Notes: generated by a model from the letters alone, not told the origin. 64,000 bases of DNA from Bacteroidales bacterium (GCA_017548985.1 JAFYYW010000036.1:186001-250000), one strand, 5' to 3'; positions 9,106 to 18,327 are shown, counted from the stretch's first letter. A program made the numbers and translations.

Positions 9106-11169
9106 TCACTCCTTGACGAAAAGATCCCAGGCGGTGCTGGTGGGGCTGAAGATATGGGTATCGTTTTTCCAGATATAATTGAAGGACTCGGAATCGGTAA
9201 ATCTGTTTGTGGAGACGTATGTGTCACCCGAGGGAGTCACAAACATGGAACTGATTGAGACATCATCCTGGTAGTTAAGGATGTAAAGCAACTTCCCGTT
9301 CTTGAACACCTCAATCCGAGTGGTCAGGTTGTTATTCCCAATGTCATTATTGACAACCGCGTAGACATCATTCCCCGCAATCCCGATCTGACAGAATAGG
9401 CCGCCGGTACGACACAACTGGTCGCAGAGCTGGTACTGCCTCTTCCCGTTCTTGTAAGCCGCGAGGATGCTCTTCCCGTTGTAGATATTGCTGTATCCTT
9501 CCCAGACAAGGCACCACACATCATTTGCCGCGGCAGCTACAGCGTAACAGGACGTGTCCCTGGAGCCGTCCCCGAACGTTGTCTTGGAGACCTTGCCATC
9601 GGCAGTCAAAGTCCACATGGTGGCGACATACAGGCCATATTCATCCTTGATTTCTCCGACGATATACAAATTTCCCCGGGAGTCGGCGGAAATATCATGC
9701 ACTTCGTACTCATAAGAAGCCTTACCCTCATGGACAGAGAATATCTCCTCCTTACCGCTGTCGGAAATCCTCAAAACGGAAAGATTCTTCCTGTAGTCAA
9801 GTTCTATGGGGACGAAGAAATACCCTCCGCCCGCTGTTGATTTCGACCCTTTAGGCCAGCCTTCGTAACTGATAATATGGATGTCCGCTCCATTTTTATT
9901 GATAGCGGGATATCCATGATTATTGTAATGGGCATAGTACATGTTCCCTTCAGGATCAACACCTGGTGTGAATATGGTCCTTATGCCTGTCCCCACACCA
10001 CCAAGCATCAGCTCGCTGTTTTGAGTCCAATACAAGCCCTTTACCGCGGAGCTTGTCACGATTACTTTACAGGTGGCCTCGAAACCTCCCTCAGCGCTCT
10101 TGGCGGTGATCGTCACCTCTCCCTGGGCAAGTCCGTTCACAATGCCATCGGCGTTGACGGTGGCAATGGAAGGATCAGAGCTGGAGAAGGTCACATTCTT
10201 GTTGGACGCGTACGAAGGAGTAAATAAAAGTTCCAGTTTTTTGGGATCCCCGATCGCTATGCCGTATCTGTCAGTGTTGAAAGCAATCCCTCTGAGGGTA
10301 GGATCCTGAAGGACTGTCACATCGCAGAACGCCTCGATCTCGGTGTCGTCCACACGGGCGAATATCTTTGTCTTGCCTTCCTTCAAAGCCGTGACTGTTC
10401 CGCCTTCGACTATCGCCACCTGGTCGTTGGTGCTGCGCCATGACACTGGCTTGGCCTCGGCGCCCTCGGGAAGGAACTTGACAGAAAGGTCAAATGTCTC
10501 GCCTTCCTTAACTTGCTTGGTGGCGGGGTCCACCGCTATGCTCTCCAATTTGACATCCTTGGGCGTCACGGTGACTGGGCAGGTGGCTGTCTTGTCTCCG
10601 GCCTTGGCGGTAATTGTTGCCGACCCGGCGGCGACGGCGGTCACATTACCGTCGCCATCAACTGTCGCGACCGCGCTGTCCGAGGTGGTCCAAGTCACTT
10701 TCTTGTCCGTCGCGTTGTCAGGAGCGACTGTCGCATTCAGTTTCTTACTTTCACCTGCCACCATGGTGACAGCCGTCTCGTCAATGGTTATACCCGTGAC
10801 GGGAATCGCCTTCGCGGCAACCGTCACGGAGCAGCTGGCTGTCTTGGAACCATCACTAGTAGTGACAGTTATCGTCGCTGAACCAGCCTTGACAGCTGTC
10901 ACCTTGCCGGTGTTGTCTACGGTTGCCACTCCAGTGTCAGAGGACTTCCAGCTGACCGCCTTGTTCGTCGCGTTGTCAGGTGACACGGTCGCGGTCAGGG
11001 TTTCCGAACCGCCCTCTTCCAGGCTGATACTTGTCTTGCCAAGGGAAACTCCCGTGACAGAGATTGTCTTTGGCACATCCGGCTCGTCAGGCTTGCAAGA
11101 GGCGAACATCGAACCGGCAATCAAAGCCATGGCAATTAAAAGAATAGGATGCTCTGATAGTTTTCCCAT
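9106..11169 (-). CDS. Lipoprotein with four Ig-like Big2 domains and a C-terminal beta-rich domain
   Basis: A 687-residue surface or periplasmic lipoprotein; the signal peptide ends in SMFASC with the lipidated Cys near residue 25. Four bacterial Ig-like group 2 domains follow at about 36-116, 119-199, 205-287 and 290-370, each with the pattern W-[KRT]-S-[ST]-[DN]...ATV...GxxTAxxxGxxxI. The last 315 residues (from GLYWTQNSELML) are rich in short beta-strand motifs such as DSRGNLYIVGE and look like a propeller-type fold; I do not recognise its ligand. It is transcribed toward the arabinose operon, 125 bp before it, and may take part in glycan binding. Confidence 0.8.
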   Translation of the reverse strand: MGKLSEHPILLIAMALIAGSMFASCKPDEPDVPKTISVTGVSLGKTSISLEEGGSETLTATVSPDNATNKAVSWKSSDTGVATVDNTGKVTAVKAGSATITVTTSDGSKTASCSVTVAAKAIPVTGITIDETAVTMVAGESKKLNATVAPDNATDKKVTWTTSDSAVATVDGDGNVTAVAAGSATITAKAGDKTATCPVTVTPKDVKLESIAVDPATKQVKEGETFDLSVKFLPEGAEAKPVSWRSTNDQVAIVEGGTVTALKEGKTKIFARVDDTEIEAFCDVTVLQDPTLRGIAFNTDRYGIAIGDPKKLELLFTPSYASNKNVTFSSSDPSIATVNADGIVNGLAQGEVTITAKSAEGGFEATCKVIVTSSAVKGLYWTQNSELMLGGVGTGIRTIFTPGVDPEGNMYYAHYNNHGYPAINKNGADIHIISYEGWPKGSKSTAGGGYFFVPIELDYRKNLSVLRISDSGKEEIFSVHEGKASYEYEVHDISADSRGNLYIVGEIKDEYGLYVATMWTLTADGKVSKTTFGDGSRDTSCYAVAAAANDVWCLVWEGYSNIYNGKSILAAYKNGKRQYQLCDQLCRTGGLFCQIGIAGNDVYAVVNNDIGNNNLTTRIEVFKNGKLLYILNYQDDVSISSMFVTPSGDTYVSTNRFTDSESFNYIWKNDTHIFSPTSTAWDLFVKE

Positions 11170-11200
11170 AGCACAATAAAATGATAATAAGGATTATACA

Positions 11201-11231
11201 CAAAGATATAGAATTATCTATGGAAATCAAA
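11201..11231 (-). promoter_or_regulatory. Promoter of the Big2 lipoprotein gene
   Basis: TTTG (11231-11228), a 19-bp spacer and TATCTTTG (11208-11201) on the minus strand match the Bacteroidota consensus. The start codon is 31 bp further. The divergent gene at 11309 must have its promoter in the same 139-bp gap, but I see no good match for it. Confidence 0.78.
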
Positions 11232-11308
11232 AGAATCAAAGCTTCTTGCTTTTGCCCGGTTATGTATTTCACTTGTTTTTCGTATATTGCGGAAAAGATA
11301 GAAAACTT

Positions 11309-11896
11309 ATGGACAAACTAGTATCAGATCTCGTTGGCGGCCTGGGACGCCTGTTCAAAAACAAAGTCAGCCAGAAAGTGACAAAGGCATTGACCGGGAA
11401 GAGCAAAACCTACACATTCGAGACTCTCCCCCAGACGGTCGACGACCTGAAGGCCTTGCCCGAGGCCGAGCTTACCGATGTTTACGCTGTCGCCGCGCTA
11501 TCCTTGCTCGCCCTGACCAGGTTTGAGTCAGACAAAGATGAATCAATTAAGATGCTGAACTTCCTCAAGGGACCAGAACCCTTGACTCCAATGGCCCTGC
11601 AACAGATCTCCGACCGGTTCATGGACGGGAAGTTCTACAAGGTCAATTCATATTTCGAGGGAGCTACTCCGGCCAATAATTACACGCCATCCCAACCCTA
11701 TAAGGTGAAAGTCTCTTCCACCCCGTATTCGTTTGAAAATGAGAACTGGGCGACTCTCTACCTTCATTCTGGCGGAGCCGACAACCCCCGCCCGGTAAAA
11801 CTGAGGAAGAAACCCAGCACCGGGCAGTGGTTTATCGTTGAGATCCAATATCTCAGTGACGTGCGCCCTCCCGTCGCCGCCGACAAGTGGGCTTGA
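11309..11896 (+). CDS. DUF6935-like protein of unknown function
   Basis: A 195-residue protein starting at ATG 11309 (MDKLVSDLVGGLGRLF). The first 40 residues are amphipathic and basic; the middle has the pattern TVDDLKALPEAELTDVYAVAALSLLALTRF, and the C-terminal half (YKVKVSSTPYSF... KLRKKPSTGQWFIVE) is beta-rich. The pattern resembles small proteins annotated as DUF6935 in Bacteroides and Clostridia, which often sit beside TerD- or stress-type genes; this is recognition by eye. No signal peptide is seen from this start. It ends 12 bp before the convergent DUF1015 gene. Confidence 0.7.
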   Translation: MDKLVSDLVGGLGRLFKNKVSQKVTKALTGKSKTYTFETLPQTVDDLKALPEAELTDVYAVAALSLLALTRFESDKDESIKMLNFLKGPEPLTPMALQQISDRFMDGKFYKVNSYFEGATPANNYTPSQPYKVKVSSTPYSFENENWATLYLHSGGADNPRPVKLRKKPSTGQWFIVEIQYLSDVRPPVAADKWA

Positions 11897-11908
11897 CCTG
11901 TAAGTCGC

Positions 11909-13150
11909 TTAGTCCAGAGAGTGGATAAAGAGGCCGGAGCGAAGCTTTGGCTCAAACCAGGTAGTCTTGGGAGGCATGATGTTGCCGGTGTCGGCGATGT
12001 CGATCAACTGGCCCATCGAGACAGGATAAAGGGCGAAAGCGACCTTCATCTCACCGGAATCAACCCTGCGGGAAAGCTCTCCAAGTCCCCTGATTCCACC
12101 AACGAAATCTATCCTCTTGTCCGTACGCAGATCCTTGATACCAAGGATTGAATCCAAGACAAGGTTCGAGAGAATCGTGACATCCAGCACCCCGATCGGG
12201 TCACTGTCATCATATCTTCCGGGGAGAGCCTCCAGGGAGTACCACTTCCCGTCCAGATACATCGAGAAGTTGTGGAGGTGGTCCGGATGATATATCTCAG
12301 CACCCTTCTCGACCACGGTGAAATCCTTCGCCAAAGCGGCCATGAACTCCTCCTTCGAAAGACCATTCAGATCCTTGACAACACGGTTGTAGTCCAGGAT
12401 CTTGAGCTGGCTCTCAGGGAAGCAGACCGCCATGAAGAAGTTGTATTCCTCGTCGCCGGTATGGTTGGGGTTCATGGCCTTCTTCTCGGCGCCGACACGG
12501 GCTGCCGCGGCGGTACGGTGGTGACCGTCAGCCACATAGAAAGCCTCGACATCTCCGCAGAACAACCTGGTGATCTGGTCGATTGTCTTGTCGTCATCGA
12601 TCACCCAGAACTTGTGTCCGAAATTATTCTCATCAATGAAGTTATATTCCGGATCCTTAAGAACGGTCTGGGCGACAATCTTGTTAAGGATGTCGTTGTC
12701 CTTGTAGGCGAAGAACACGGGCTCGATGTTGGCGTTCTGGATGCGCACGTGGACCATGCGGTCGTCCTCCTTGTCCTTGCGTGTAAGCTCATGCTTCTTG
12801 ATCTTCCCGGAGGCGTAGTCATCGGTGTGGGCGCAGAGCACAAGGCCGTACTGGGTGCGGCCCTCCATGGTCTGGGCATATACATAATAACACTCCTTGG
12901 GATCGCGCTTGAGCCAACCTTTAGCCTGCCACTCCTTGAAGTTCGCGACAGCCTTGTCATAAACCCGCTTGTCGTGATCCTCAAGCATAGGATCGAAATC
13001 TATCTCGGGCTTGGTGATGTGGAGAAGGGACTTCTCGCCACCCATCTCCTTAGCCTCGGCGGAATTGAGGACATCATACGGCGGAGCCGCGACCTCGGTG
13101 ACTATATCTTTGGGCGGCCTGATCGCCGCGAAGGGCTTTACTCTTACCAT
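11909..13150 (-). CDS. DUF1015 family protein, serine cluster
   Basis: A 413-residue cytoplasmic protein. The start at ATG 13148-13150 (MVRVKPFAAIRPP) is the family's usual N terminus. Family hallmarks are AAPPYDVLNSAEA near residue 25, the central FYVADGHHRTAAA motif, and a C-terminal GLGELSRRVDSGE segment. The HHRTAAA loop recalls ParB/Srx-type nucleotide-binding folds. It lies 4 bp after serA and is cotranscribed with serC and serA, a frequent arrangement in Bacteroidota and Clostridia, so a role in serine metabolism is likely; the reaction is not established for this protein. No serB phosphatase is in the window. Confidence 0.88.
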   Translation of the reverse strand: MVRVKPFAAIRPPKDIVTEVAAPPYDVLNSAEAKEMGGEKSLLHITKPEIDFDPMLEDHDKRVYDKAVANFKEWQAKGWLKRDPKECYYVYAQTMEGRTQYGLVLCAHTDDYASGKIKKHELTRKDKEDDRMVHVRIQNANIEPVFFAYKDNDILNKIVAQTVLKDPEYNFIDENNFGHKFWVIDDDKTIDQITRLFCGDVEAFYVADGHHRTAAAARVGAEKKAMNPNHTGDEEYNFFMAVCFPESQLKILDYNRVVKDLNGLSKEEFMAALAKDFTVVEKGAEIYHPDHLHNFSMYLDGKWYSLEALPGRYDDSDPIGVLDVTILSNLVLDSILGIKDLRTDKRIDFVGGIRGLGELSRRVDSGEMKVAFALYPVSMGQLIDIADTGNIMPPKTTWFEPKLRSGLFIHSLD

Positions 13151-13154
13151 GACA

Positions 13155-14075
13155 CTACTTGTTGACTTGGAAACGGGTATTGCCGGTAGCGAAGAAGTCG
13201 CATATCTGGCGAGCGGCCGCAAGGCCGGCGTTCATGTTAGCCTCAGCGGTCTGGGCGCCCATCTTCTTAGGTGTAGCGAAGACCCGCAACCCGAACTTCT
13301 CCTTGAGAGCCTCATAGTTGTCCGGCATGACATCGGTGACGTACTTGAGGTCGGGACGCTCCTTGAGAGCCTTCATAAGTCCTTCTTCATCAATGACTTC
13401 CTTACGGGCGGTGTTGACCAGGCAAGCGCCCTTAGGCATCTTGGTCACAAGGTCGTAGCCGATGCTCTTGATGGTCGAAGGCAGGGCGGGAATATGGATG
13501 GAGACATAGTCTGAGGAAGCGTAAAGCTCATCCAGATTGAAGACCGGCTTCGCTCCACCAGCCTCGATCTGCTCCGGAGTCAGGAACGGGTCAAGGGCGA
13601 GGATCTCCATACCGAGAGCCTTGGCCTTGGCGCCTACCAGACGGCCGACATTGCCGAAAGCCTGGATACCAAGCTTCTTTCCCTGGACCTCACTTCCTGT
13701 CGCGGGAGTGAACTGGGTGCGAGCCATGAATATCATCATGGCGACAGCCAGCTCGGCGACAGCGTTCGAGTTCTGTCCGGGAGTGTTCATCACTACCACA
13801 TTGTGGGCAGTGGCAGCGGCGAGGTCGACATTGTCGAATCCCGCGCCGGCGCGGACGACGATCTTCAGGTTCTTCGCGGCGTCAAGTACCTCCGCGGTGA
13901 CTTTGTCGGAGCGGATGATGAGGGCGTCTACATCAGCCACGGCAGCTATAAGTTCAGAGGCGTCAGCATATTTCTCAAGGGCGGCGAACTCATGGCCGGC
14001 TCCCTCGACAATCTCCTTGATTCCCGCAACGGCAGCGGTGGAAAAAGGCTTCTGTGTAGCAACTAATATTTTCAT
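13155..14075 (-). CDS. serA: D-3-phosphoglycerate dehydrogenase
   Basis: Catalyses the first step of the phosphorylated serine pathway, oxidising 3-phosphoglycerate with NAD+. The 306-residue form has only the substrate- and nucleotide-binding domains and lacks the C-terminal ACT regulatory domain of longer SerA proteins. Visible features are GIQAFGNVGRLVGAKAKALG (a G-x-G-x2-G NAD fold in the middle), VVRAGAGFDNVDL with the catalytic-site Arg, and VNTARKEVIDEE. The TATA-like frame extension uses TTG, so ATG 14073-14075 (MKILVATQKPF) is preferred. It follows serC by 6 bp. Confidence 0.94.
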   Translation of the reverse strand: MKILVATQKPFSTAAVAGIKEIVEGAGHEFAALEKYADASELIAAVADVDALIIRSDKVTAEVLDAAKNLKIVVRAGAGFDNVDLAAATAHNVVVMNTPGQNSNAVAELAVAMMIFMARTQFTPATGSEVQGKKLGIQAFGNVGRLVGAKAKALGMEILALDPFLTPEQIEAGGAKPVFNLDELYASSDYVSIHIPALPSTIKSIGYDLVTKMPKGACLVNTARKEVIDEEGLMKALKERPDLKYVTDVMPDNYEALKEKFGLRVFATPKKMGAQTAEANMNAGLAAARQICDFFATGNTRFQVNK

Positions 14076-14081
14076 TATCAA

Positions 14082-15155
14082 TTACTTCTTAAGAGTCTCA
14101 AATTCCTTCATGCAGTCCACAAGAGCCTGGACATCCTCGAGTGTACAGGCATTGTAAAGGGAAGCCCTGAAACCTCCTACGGAGCGGTGTCCCTTGATTC
14201 CGATCATTCCGCGCTCCTTGGCGAAGGCGAAGAACTCATCCTGAAGAGTCTCATAGCCGGGGGCCATGACGAAGCAGACGTTCATGATCGAACGGTCCTC
14301 CTTGGCGGCTGTACCGGTGAACAGAGGGTTGCGGTCGATCTCTCCGTAGAGAAGGTCAGCCTTCTCGGTGTCAATCTTGTGGATAGCCTCCACACCGCCA
14401 ATCCCCTTGAGCCACTTCAAAGTCTCGTTCATCATGTAGATCGAGAACACGGGAGGGGTATTGAACATCGAAAGCTTGTCGATGTGGGTGCGGTAGTCAA
14501 GCATCGTGGGGATATACCTGGAGACCCTACCGAGGGAATCCTTCTTGATGATGGCGAAGATCACACCGGCGGGGCCGACATTCTTCTGGGCGCCACCGTA
14601 GATGAGATCATATTTGGACACGTCCACAGGACGGCTCATGATGTCTGAGCTCATGTCGGCGATGAGGGGAACGGGGCAGTCGATATCTTCCTTTATCTCA
14701 GTACCATAAATGGTGTTGTTGGTCGTGATGTGGAAGTAATCGATGTCGGTCGGGATCTCATAGCCCTTAGGAATATAAGAATAGTTCTTGTCGGCTGAGC
14801 TCGCGAGAGCGTAGGCCTCTCCAATGCCCTTGGCCTCCTTGAGAGCCTTCTTTGCCCAGACACCAGTCTCAAGGTAAGCGGCTTTCTTCTCAAGATAGTT
14901 CATGGCCACATAGAGGAACTGCAGCGAGGCGCCGCCACCGAGGAAGACCACCTCATGGGTCTCAGGAATATGGAGGAGCTCCCTCCAAAGGGCGCGGCAC
15001 TCATCCATAGTCTCGTCCCACTCCTTGGTGCGGTGGGAGATGCTGAGGACTGACACTCCTGTGCCTTTGAAGTCTTTCAAAGCTTCAATGGCGTTGTCGA
15101 TGGCCACCTGCGGGAGCAGGCACGGGCCGGCATTGAATACGTGGACTTTTTTCAT
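14082..15155 (-). CDS. serC: Phosphoserine aminotransferase
   Basis: A PLP enzyme that converts 3-phosphohydroxypyruvate and glutamate to phosphoserine and 2-oxoglutarate, the second step of serine synthesis. The N terminus [15 protein letters not shown], the phosphate-binding GGGASLQF, and the Schiff-base lysine in [12 protein letters not shown] are all present. Its 357 residues match the family. First gene of the serC-serA-DUF1015 operon, 64 bp from a likely promoter at 15220-15251. Confidence 0.96.
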   Translation of the reverse strand: MKKVHVFNAGPCLLPQVAIDNAIEALKDFKGTGVSVLSISHRTKEWDETMDECRALWRELLHIPETHEVVFLGGGASLQFLYVAMNYLEKKAAYLETGVWAKKALKEAKGIGEAYALASSADKNYSYIPKGYEIPTDIDYFHITTNNTIYGTEIKEDIDCPVPLIADMSSDIMSRPVDVSKYDLIYGGAQKNVGPAGVIFAIIKKDSLGRVSRYIPTMLDYRTHIDKLSMFNTPPVFSIYMMNETLKWLKGIGGVEAIHKIDTEKADLLYGEIDRNPLFTGTAAKEDRSIMNVCFVMAPGYETLQDEFFAFAKERGMIGIKGHRSVGGFRASLYNACTLEDVQALVDCMKEFETLKK

Positions 15156-15219
15156 TTTTGAGATATCAAATTATAACTGTTATTAAAAGCGTGATTAGGA
15201 ATCAAAACCAAATCCGGTG

Positions 15220-15251
15220 TAAAGATAGTCAAATTAAAAGGAATAACCCAA
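15220..15251 (-). promoter_or_regulatory. Probable promoter of the serine operon
   Basis: TTG (15251-15249), a 21-bp spacer and TATCTTTA (15227-15220) on the minus strand. The -33 element lies inside the last codons of pyrB. The last base of the -7 box departs from consensus. Confidence 0.5.
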
Positions 15252-16142
15252 TAAATATGATATAATGGCCATCCTCACATACATACCTCCTCCGGCTTGC
15301 TGGAAATAATAGGCGTAAGGGGTCTGATCTACATCCTCGGCGATCTCTCCGACCCTCGGCAGAGGATGCATTATCCTCATTCCGGGCCTGACCGAGCCAA
15401 GCATCGAGGCGGTCAGCCGATAGACATCTTTCACCTTCTCATATTCAGCGAGATCCGGGAACCTCTCCTGCTGGACCCTGGTCATATAGAGGATATCGCA
15501 CTCATCGAGCCCCTCCTCGATCCTGGACACCTGCCAGTAAGGGATCCCGTCCCTGTCCAGCATCTCGATGTATTTCCTGGGCATCTCGAGTTCCTCTGGA
15601 GCGGTGAAAGTGAACCTCGGGTTGAAATGCCTCAAAGCGTCCACAAGGGAATGGACGGCACGGCCGTATTTCAGGTCACCTACCATGTTGATATCCAAGC
15701 CGTCAAGTCTCCCCTGGGTCTTCCTGATGGAATAGAGATCCAGAAGAGTCTGGCTCGGATGCTGGTTGGCACCGTCTCCGGCATTGACCACGGGCACTGA
15801 GGCGACAGAGGCGGCGATGTCGGCGGCTCCAGCCATAGGATGACGCATCACGATCAGGTCCACATAGTTGGACACTATCTTGATGGTGTCTTCCAAGGTC
15901 TCACCCTTTGTCTGGCTGGTGTTGCGGTTATCCGGGAAACCGATAACTCTGGCTCCAAGCCTGTTGATGGCGGCCTCGAAAGAAAGTCTCGTCCTGGTGG
16001 ACGGCTCGAAAAACAGGCAGGCCACGACCTTGCCGGACAGGAAACTCCGCTCCCGATCCTTCTCGAACAGGGCGGCCATGTCCAGGATATGGAGTATTTC
16101 CTCCTTGCTGAAATCCTGGATTGAGATTAGACTTTTTGGCAT
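15234..16142 (-). CDS. pyrB: Aspartate carbamoyltransferase catalytic subunit
   Basis: Condenses carbamoyl phosphate and aspartate in pyrimidine synthesis. The 302-residue protein has the carbamoyl-phosphate site [13 protein letters not shown] at about 48-60, HPMAG and [10 protein letters not shown] in the middle, and the aspartate loop [10 protein letters not shown] near the C terminus. In many Bacteroidota the regulatory subunit pyrI follows directly; here the next minus-strand gene is serC, after a 78-bp gap with its own promoter, so no pyrI is adjacent. Upstream, YigZ ends 12 bp before the start and the two genes are probably cotranscribed. Confidence 0.96.
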   Translation of the reverse strand: MPKSLISIQDFSKEEILHILDMAALFEKDRERSFLSGKVVACLFFEPSTRTRLSFEAAINRLGARVIGFPDNRNTSQTKGETLEDTIKIVSNYVDLIVMRHPMAGAADIAASVASVPVVNAGDGANQHPSQTLLDLYSIRKTQGRLDGLDINMVGDLKYGRAVHSLVDALRHFNPRFTFTAPEELEMPRKYIEMLDRDGIPYWQVSRIEEGLDECDILYMTRVQQERFPDLAEYEKVKDVYRLTASMLGSVRPGMRIMHPLPRVGEIAEDVDQTPYAYYFQQAGGGMYVRMAIISYLLGYSF

Positions 16143-16154
16143 ATTATCTATTTG

Positions 16155-16760
16155 TTATTGAATATCTTCCACTATCAGTCCGGAGATTCCGGAGAGCTTC
16201 TTCAAGAAGTCCTCTCCCTGAGAGAGTCTCACCCATACCTTAAGGGAACAAGTGTTGCCGAAGTCCTGGTCTTTCTGCCGGAGATCCATGTCCTTGAGAA
16301 CCTTCATGACTTGGTTCATCTCACCGTAACCGAAACTCAGACCATACCACTTCCCGGCGATCTTCTCCACTGATCCCGCGTTGTCAAGAGCCTCGGCTGT
16401 CGAGGTCTTGTACGCCCGGATAAGCCCCGGGATGCCCAGCTTGATACCCCCGAAATAACGCACGACCACCACGAGGGTGTCACTCAGATTCCTGGAATCG
16501 ATCTGGCCGAGGATAGGCCTTCCCGCGGAACCGGACGGTTCCCCGTCATCGTTGGCCCTGAACTTGTCGCCGAGATATCCGAGCCGGTAGGCGTAACAAT
16601 GGTGCCTGGCATCATGGTACTTCTTCTTTAGACTGGCCACGATGTCTTTCACTTCTTCTTCAGTCTCAACCGGATAGGCAAGCGAGATGAAGCGGCTGCC
16701 GTTGTCTTTGAACAACCCTTCCGCCGGAGCAGGAACACTCAGGTAGGAATCTTGAATCAT
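16155..16760 (-). CDS. YigZ/IMPACT family protein (UPF0029)
   Basis: A 201-residue member of the YigZ family, related to the eukaryotic translation regulator IMPACT. The hallmark ANDDGEPSGSAGRPIL is at about 77-92, followed by VVVRYFGGIKLGIPGLIRAY; the C-terminal DUF1949-like part continues to the end. The biochemical role of the family is not settled. I prefer ATG 16758-16760 (MIQDSYLSV): the longer frame would run through the -7 box at 16766-16773. This places the ATG only 5 bp after the -7 element, so the mRNA may have almost no leader. Confidence 0.9.
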   Translation of the reverse strand: MIQDSYLSVPAPAEGLFKDNGSRFISLAYPVETEEEVKDIVASLKKKYHDARHHCYAYRLGYLGDKFRANDDGEPSGSAGRPILGQIDSRNLSDTLVVVVRYFGGIKLGIPGLIRAYKTSTAEALDNAGSVEKIAGKWYGLSFGYGEMNQVMKVLKDMDLRQKDQDFGNTCSLKVWVRLSQGEDFLKKLSGISGLIVEDIQ

Positions 16761-16765
16761 ATCTA

Positions 16766-16796
16766 CGAAATTAACGTTTTTCAGAATATTTTGCAA
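16766..16796 (-). promoter_or_regulatory. Promoter of the YigZ-pyrB unit
   Basis: TTG (16796-16794), a 20-bp spacer and TAATTTCG (16773-16766) on the minus strand. The -33 element is the right half of the palindrome TTGCAA at 16791-16796; the left half serves the divergent plus-strand promoter. Confidence 0.65.
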
Positions 16797-16821
16797 CGCA
16801 AGGGGATTTTTTGTATTTTTG
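16790..16821 (+). promoter_or_regulatory. Promoter of the pRiA4b-like gene and miaA
   Basis: TTTG (16790-16793), a 20-bp spacer and TATTTTTG (16814-16821), a full match to the Bacteroidota consensus. The start codon is at 16840. Confidence 0.8.
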
Positions 16822-16839
16822 AATAACTATTTGAGTTTT

Positions 16840-17418
16840 ATGGTTTATCAATTCAGAGTCACACTTGCCGGAATCAAAGGATTCTACAGGGTTTACAGGA
16901 TGGACGGGACCCGCACGCTTTACGAGTTCCACAAACAGATGAGGGCCGATTTGGAGTTCCCCCAAGACCAACTTATCATGTTCAAGGCGCTGGATGCCGA
17001 GGGTGGTGTCGTGGCGCGTTATGGCCTGTTCGACCTGGGATCAGGAACAGTTGACAAAATCACCGTCAAGCAAGCTATCGAGACAGGAACCGCCTCGTTC
17101 GTATATTTTTATGATGTCCCCAACAAGAAAAGCGTCATCGTGACCTTTGAAGGCGCGGAGGAAGGCAAGGGGCCTTCTCCGGTGATCGTCGATGTCAAGG
17201 GACCCAACCCGATTGAGTTTGAGAACGGCTATGTCGCGTTCGAGGACTTGCCGGATTCACAGCGTCATCTTCCCGGGCAAAAGCCCGACTGGCTTGGAAG
17301 CCTTTCCGACTCGCTGTCAGGCTCCGGTTCGGATGACGAGGACGACGAGGAGGAAGAGGAAGATGACGACGAGGACGGCAAGGAGGTTTTCGACGGAACC
17401 GAGGACTTGGACTTCTAG
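16840..17418 (+). CDS. pRiA4b ORF-3-like protein with acidic tail
   Basis: A 192-residue cytoplasmic protein. The N-terminal part (VYQFRVTLAGIKGFYRVYRM) and the spacing of hydrophobic strands resemble the plasmid pRiA4b ORF-3 / IS1096 passenger fold found as stand-alone proteins in Bacteroidota, whose function is unknown. The last 35 residues are a strongly acidic segment (from about 158), almost entirely Asp and Glu with Gly and Ser. The chosen start ATG 16840 removes seven residues that would overlap the promoter. It ends 3 bp before miaA and is cotranscribed with it. Confidence 0.75.
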   Translation: MVYQFRVTLAGIKGFYRVYRMDGTRTLYEFHKQMRADLEFPQDQLIMFKALDAEGGVVARYGLFDLGSGTVDKITVKQAIETGTASFVYFYDVPNKKSVIVTFEGAEEGKGPSPVIVDVKGPNPIEFENGYVAFEDLPDSQRHLPGQKPDWLGSLSDSLSGSGSDDEDDEEEEEDDDEDGKEVFDGTEDLDF

Positions 17419-17421
17419 GAT

Positions 17422-18282
17422 ATGTCCCGCCGGCTCGTCGTGATACTTGGGCCGACGGCCGTGGGGAAGACTGAATTCAGCGTCAGGAAGGCTCTTGAAT
17501 ACGGTTCCCCGGTTATTTCCTGCGATTCCAGACAAATCTACAAAGAAATGTCTATCGGCACGGCGGTTCCTGACAAGGAACAGCTGGCCAGGGTCAAGCA
17601 TTATTTCATCCAGACCGTCCCAGTCACCCAAACCTACACCGCGGGTGACTATGAGAAGGACGCCATCAGGCTGATTGACAAGCTCTTCGACGAGGGTCAT
17701 GACACACTTGTCATGACAGGAGGCTCCATGTTCTACATCGACGCTGTCTGCGAAGGACTTGACGACCTCCCGGACGGGGATCCGGAACTTAGGGCATCGT
17801 TATGGGAGCGGCTCAGGGCGGAGGGGGTAGGCAGCCTGGCCGAGGAATTGAAGTCTAGGGACCCGGAGACATATTCCCGGATCGACAAGGAGAACAGCCA
17901 AAGGGTCATAAGGGCGCTGGAGGTGTGCCTGGTCTCAGGAAGACCTCTATCGTCTTTCAGCTCAGGAGGCAAGAAGAGGGACTTCGAAATCGAGAAAATC
18001 GGGCTCGCTAGGCCTCGTGAGGAGCTTTACGCCCGTATAGACAAAAGGGTTATCTCGATGATTGACGCCGGTCTTGAGGATGAAGTCCGCTCACTTCTCC
18101 CCTACCGGGATCTACAGGCGCTCCATACTGTGGGCTACAAGGAGATGTTCGAATATCTCGACGGAAAATATCCTCTCGAGGAGGCAATAAGGCTGATTCA
18201 GAGGAACACCCGCCACTACGCGAAAAAACAGGTGACCTGGTGGAGGCGGGACAACTCAATCAAATGGATCAGTCTACAGTGA
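17422..18282 (+). CDS. miaA: tRNA dimethylallyltransferase
   Basis: Transfers a dimethylallyl group to N6 of A37 in tRNAs that read codons beginning with U, stabilising codon pairing. The P-loop GPTAVGKT is at residues 10-17, SCDSRQIYKEMSIGTA holds the catalytic Asp region, and TGGSMFYIDA and RNTRHYAKKQVTWWRRD near the end are family signatures. The 286-residue length is slightly shorter than the E. coli enzyme but common in Bacteroidota. Confidence 0.96.
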   Translation: MSRRLVVILGPTAVGKTEFSVRKALEYGSPVISCDSRQIYKEMSIGTAVPDKEQLARVKHYFIQTVPVTQTYTAGDYEKDAIRLIDKLFDEGHDTLVMTGGSMFYIDAVCEGLDDLPDGDPELRASLWERLRAEGVGSLAEELKSRDPETYSRIDKENSQRVIRALEVCLVSGRPLSSFSSGGKKRDFEIEKIGLARPREELYARIDKRVISMIDAGLEDEVRSLLPYRDLQALHTVGYKEMFEYLDGKYPLEEAIRLIQRNTRHYAKKQVTWWRRDNSIKWISLQ

Positions 18283-18327
18283 CATCAGCGGTCAGCCAAA
18301 ACCTGATATCATATTCCATATTGTCAT

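Noticed and set aside
10058..11064. Repeated DNA in the Big2 gene as a CRISPR or satellite
   Set aside because: The repetition is at protein level with four diverged Ig-like domains.
12272..13165. Long plus-strand open frame opposite DUF1015
   Set aside because: Mirror frame; DUF1015 signatures and the operon position support the minus strand.
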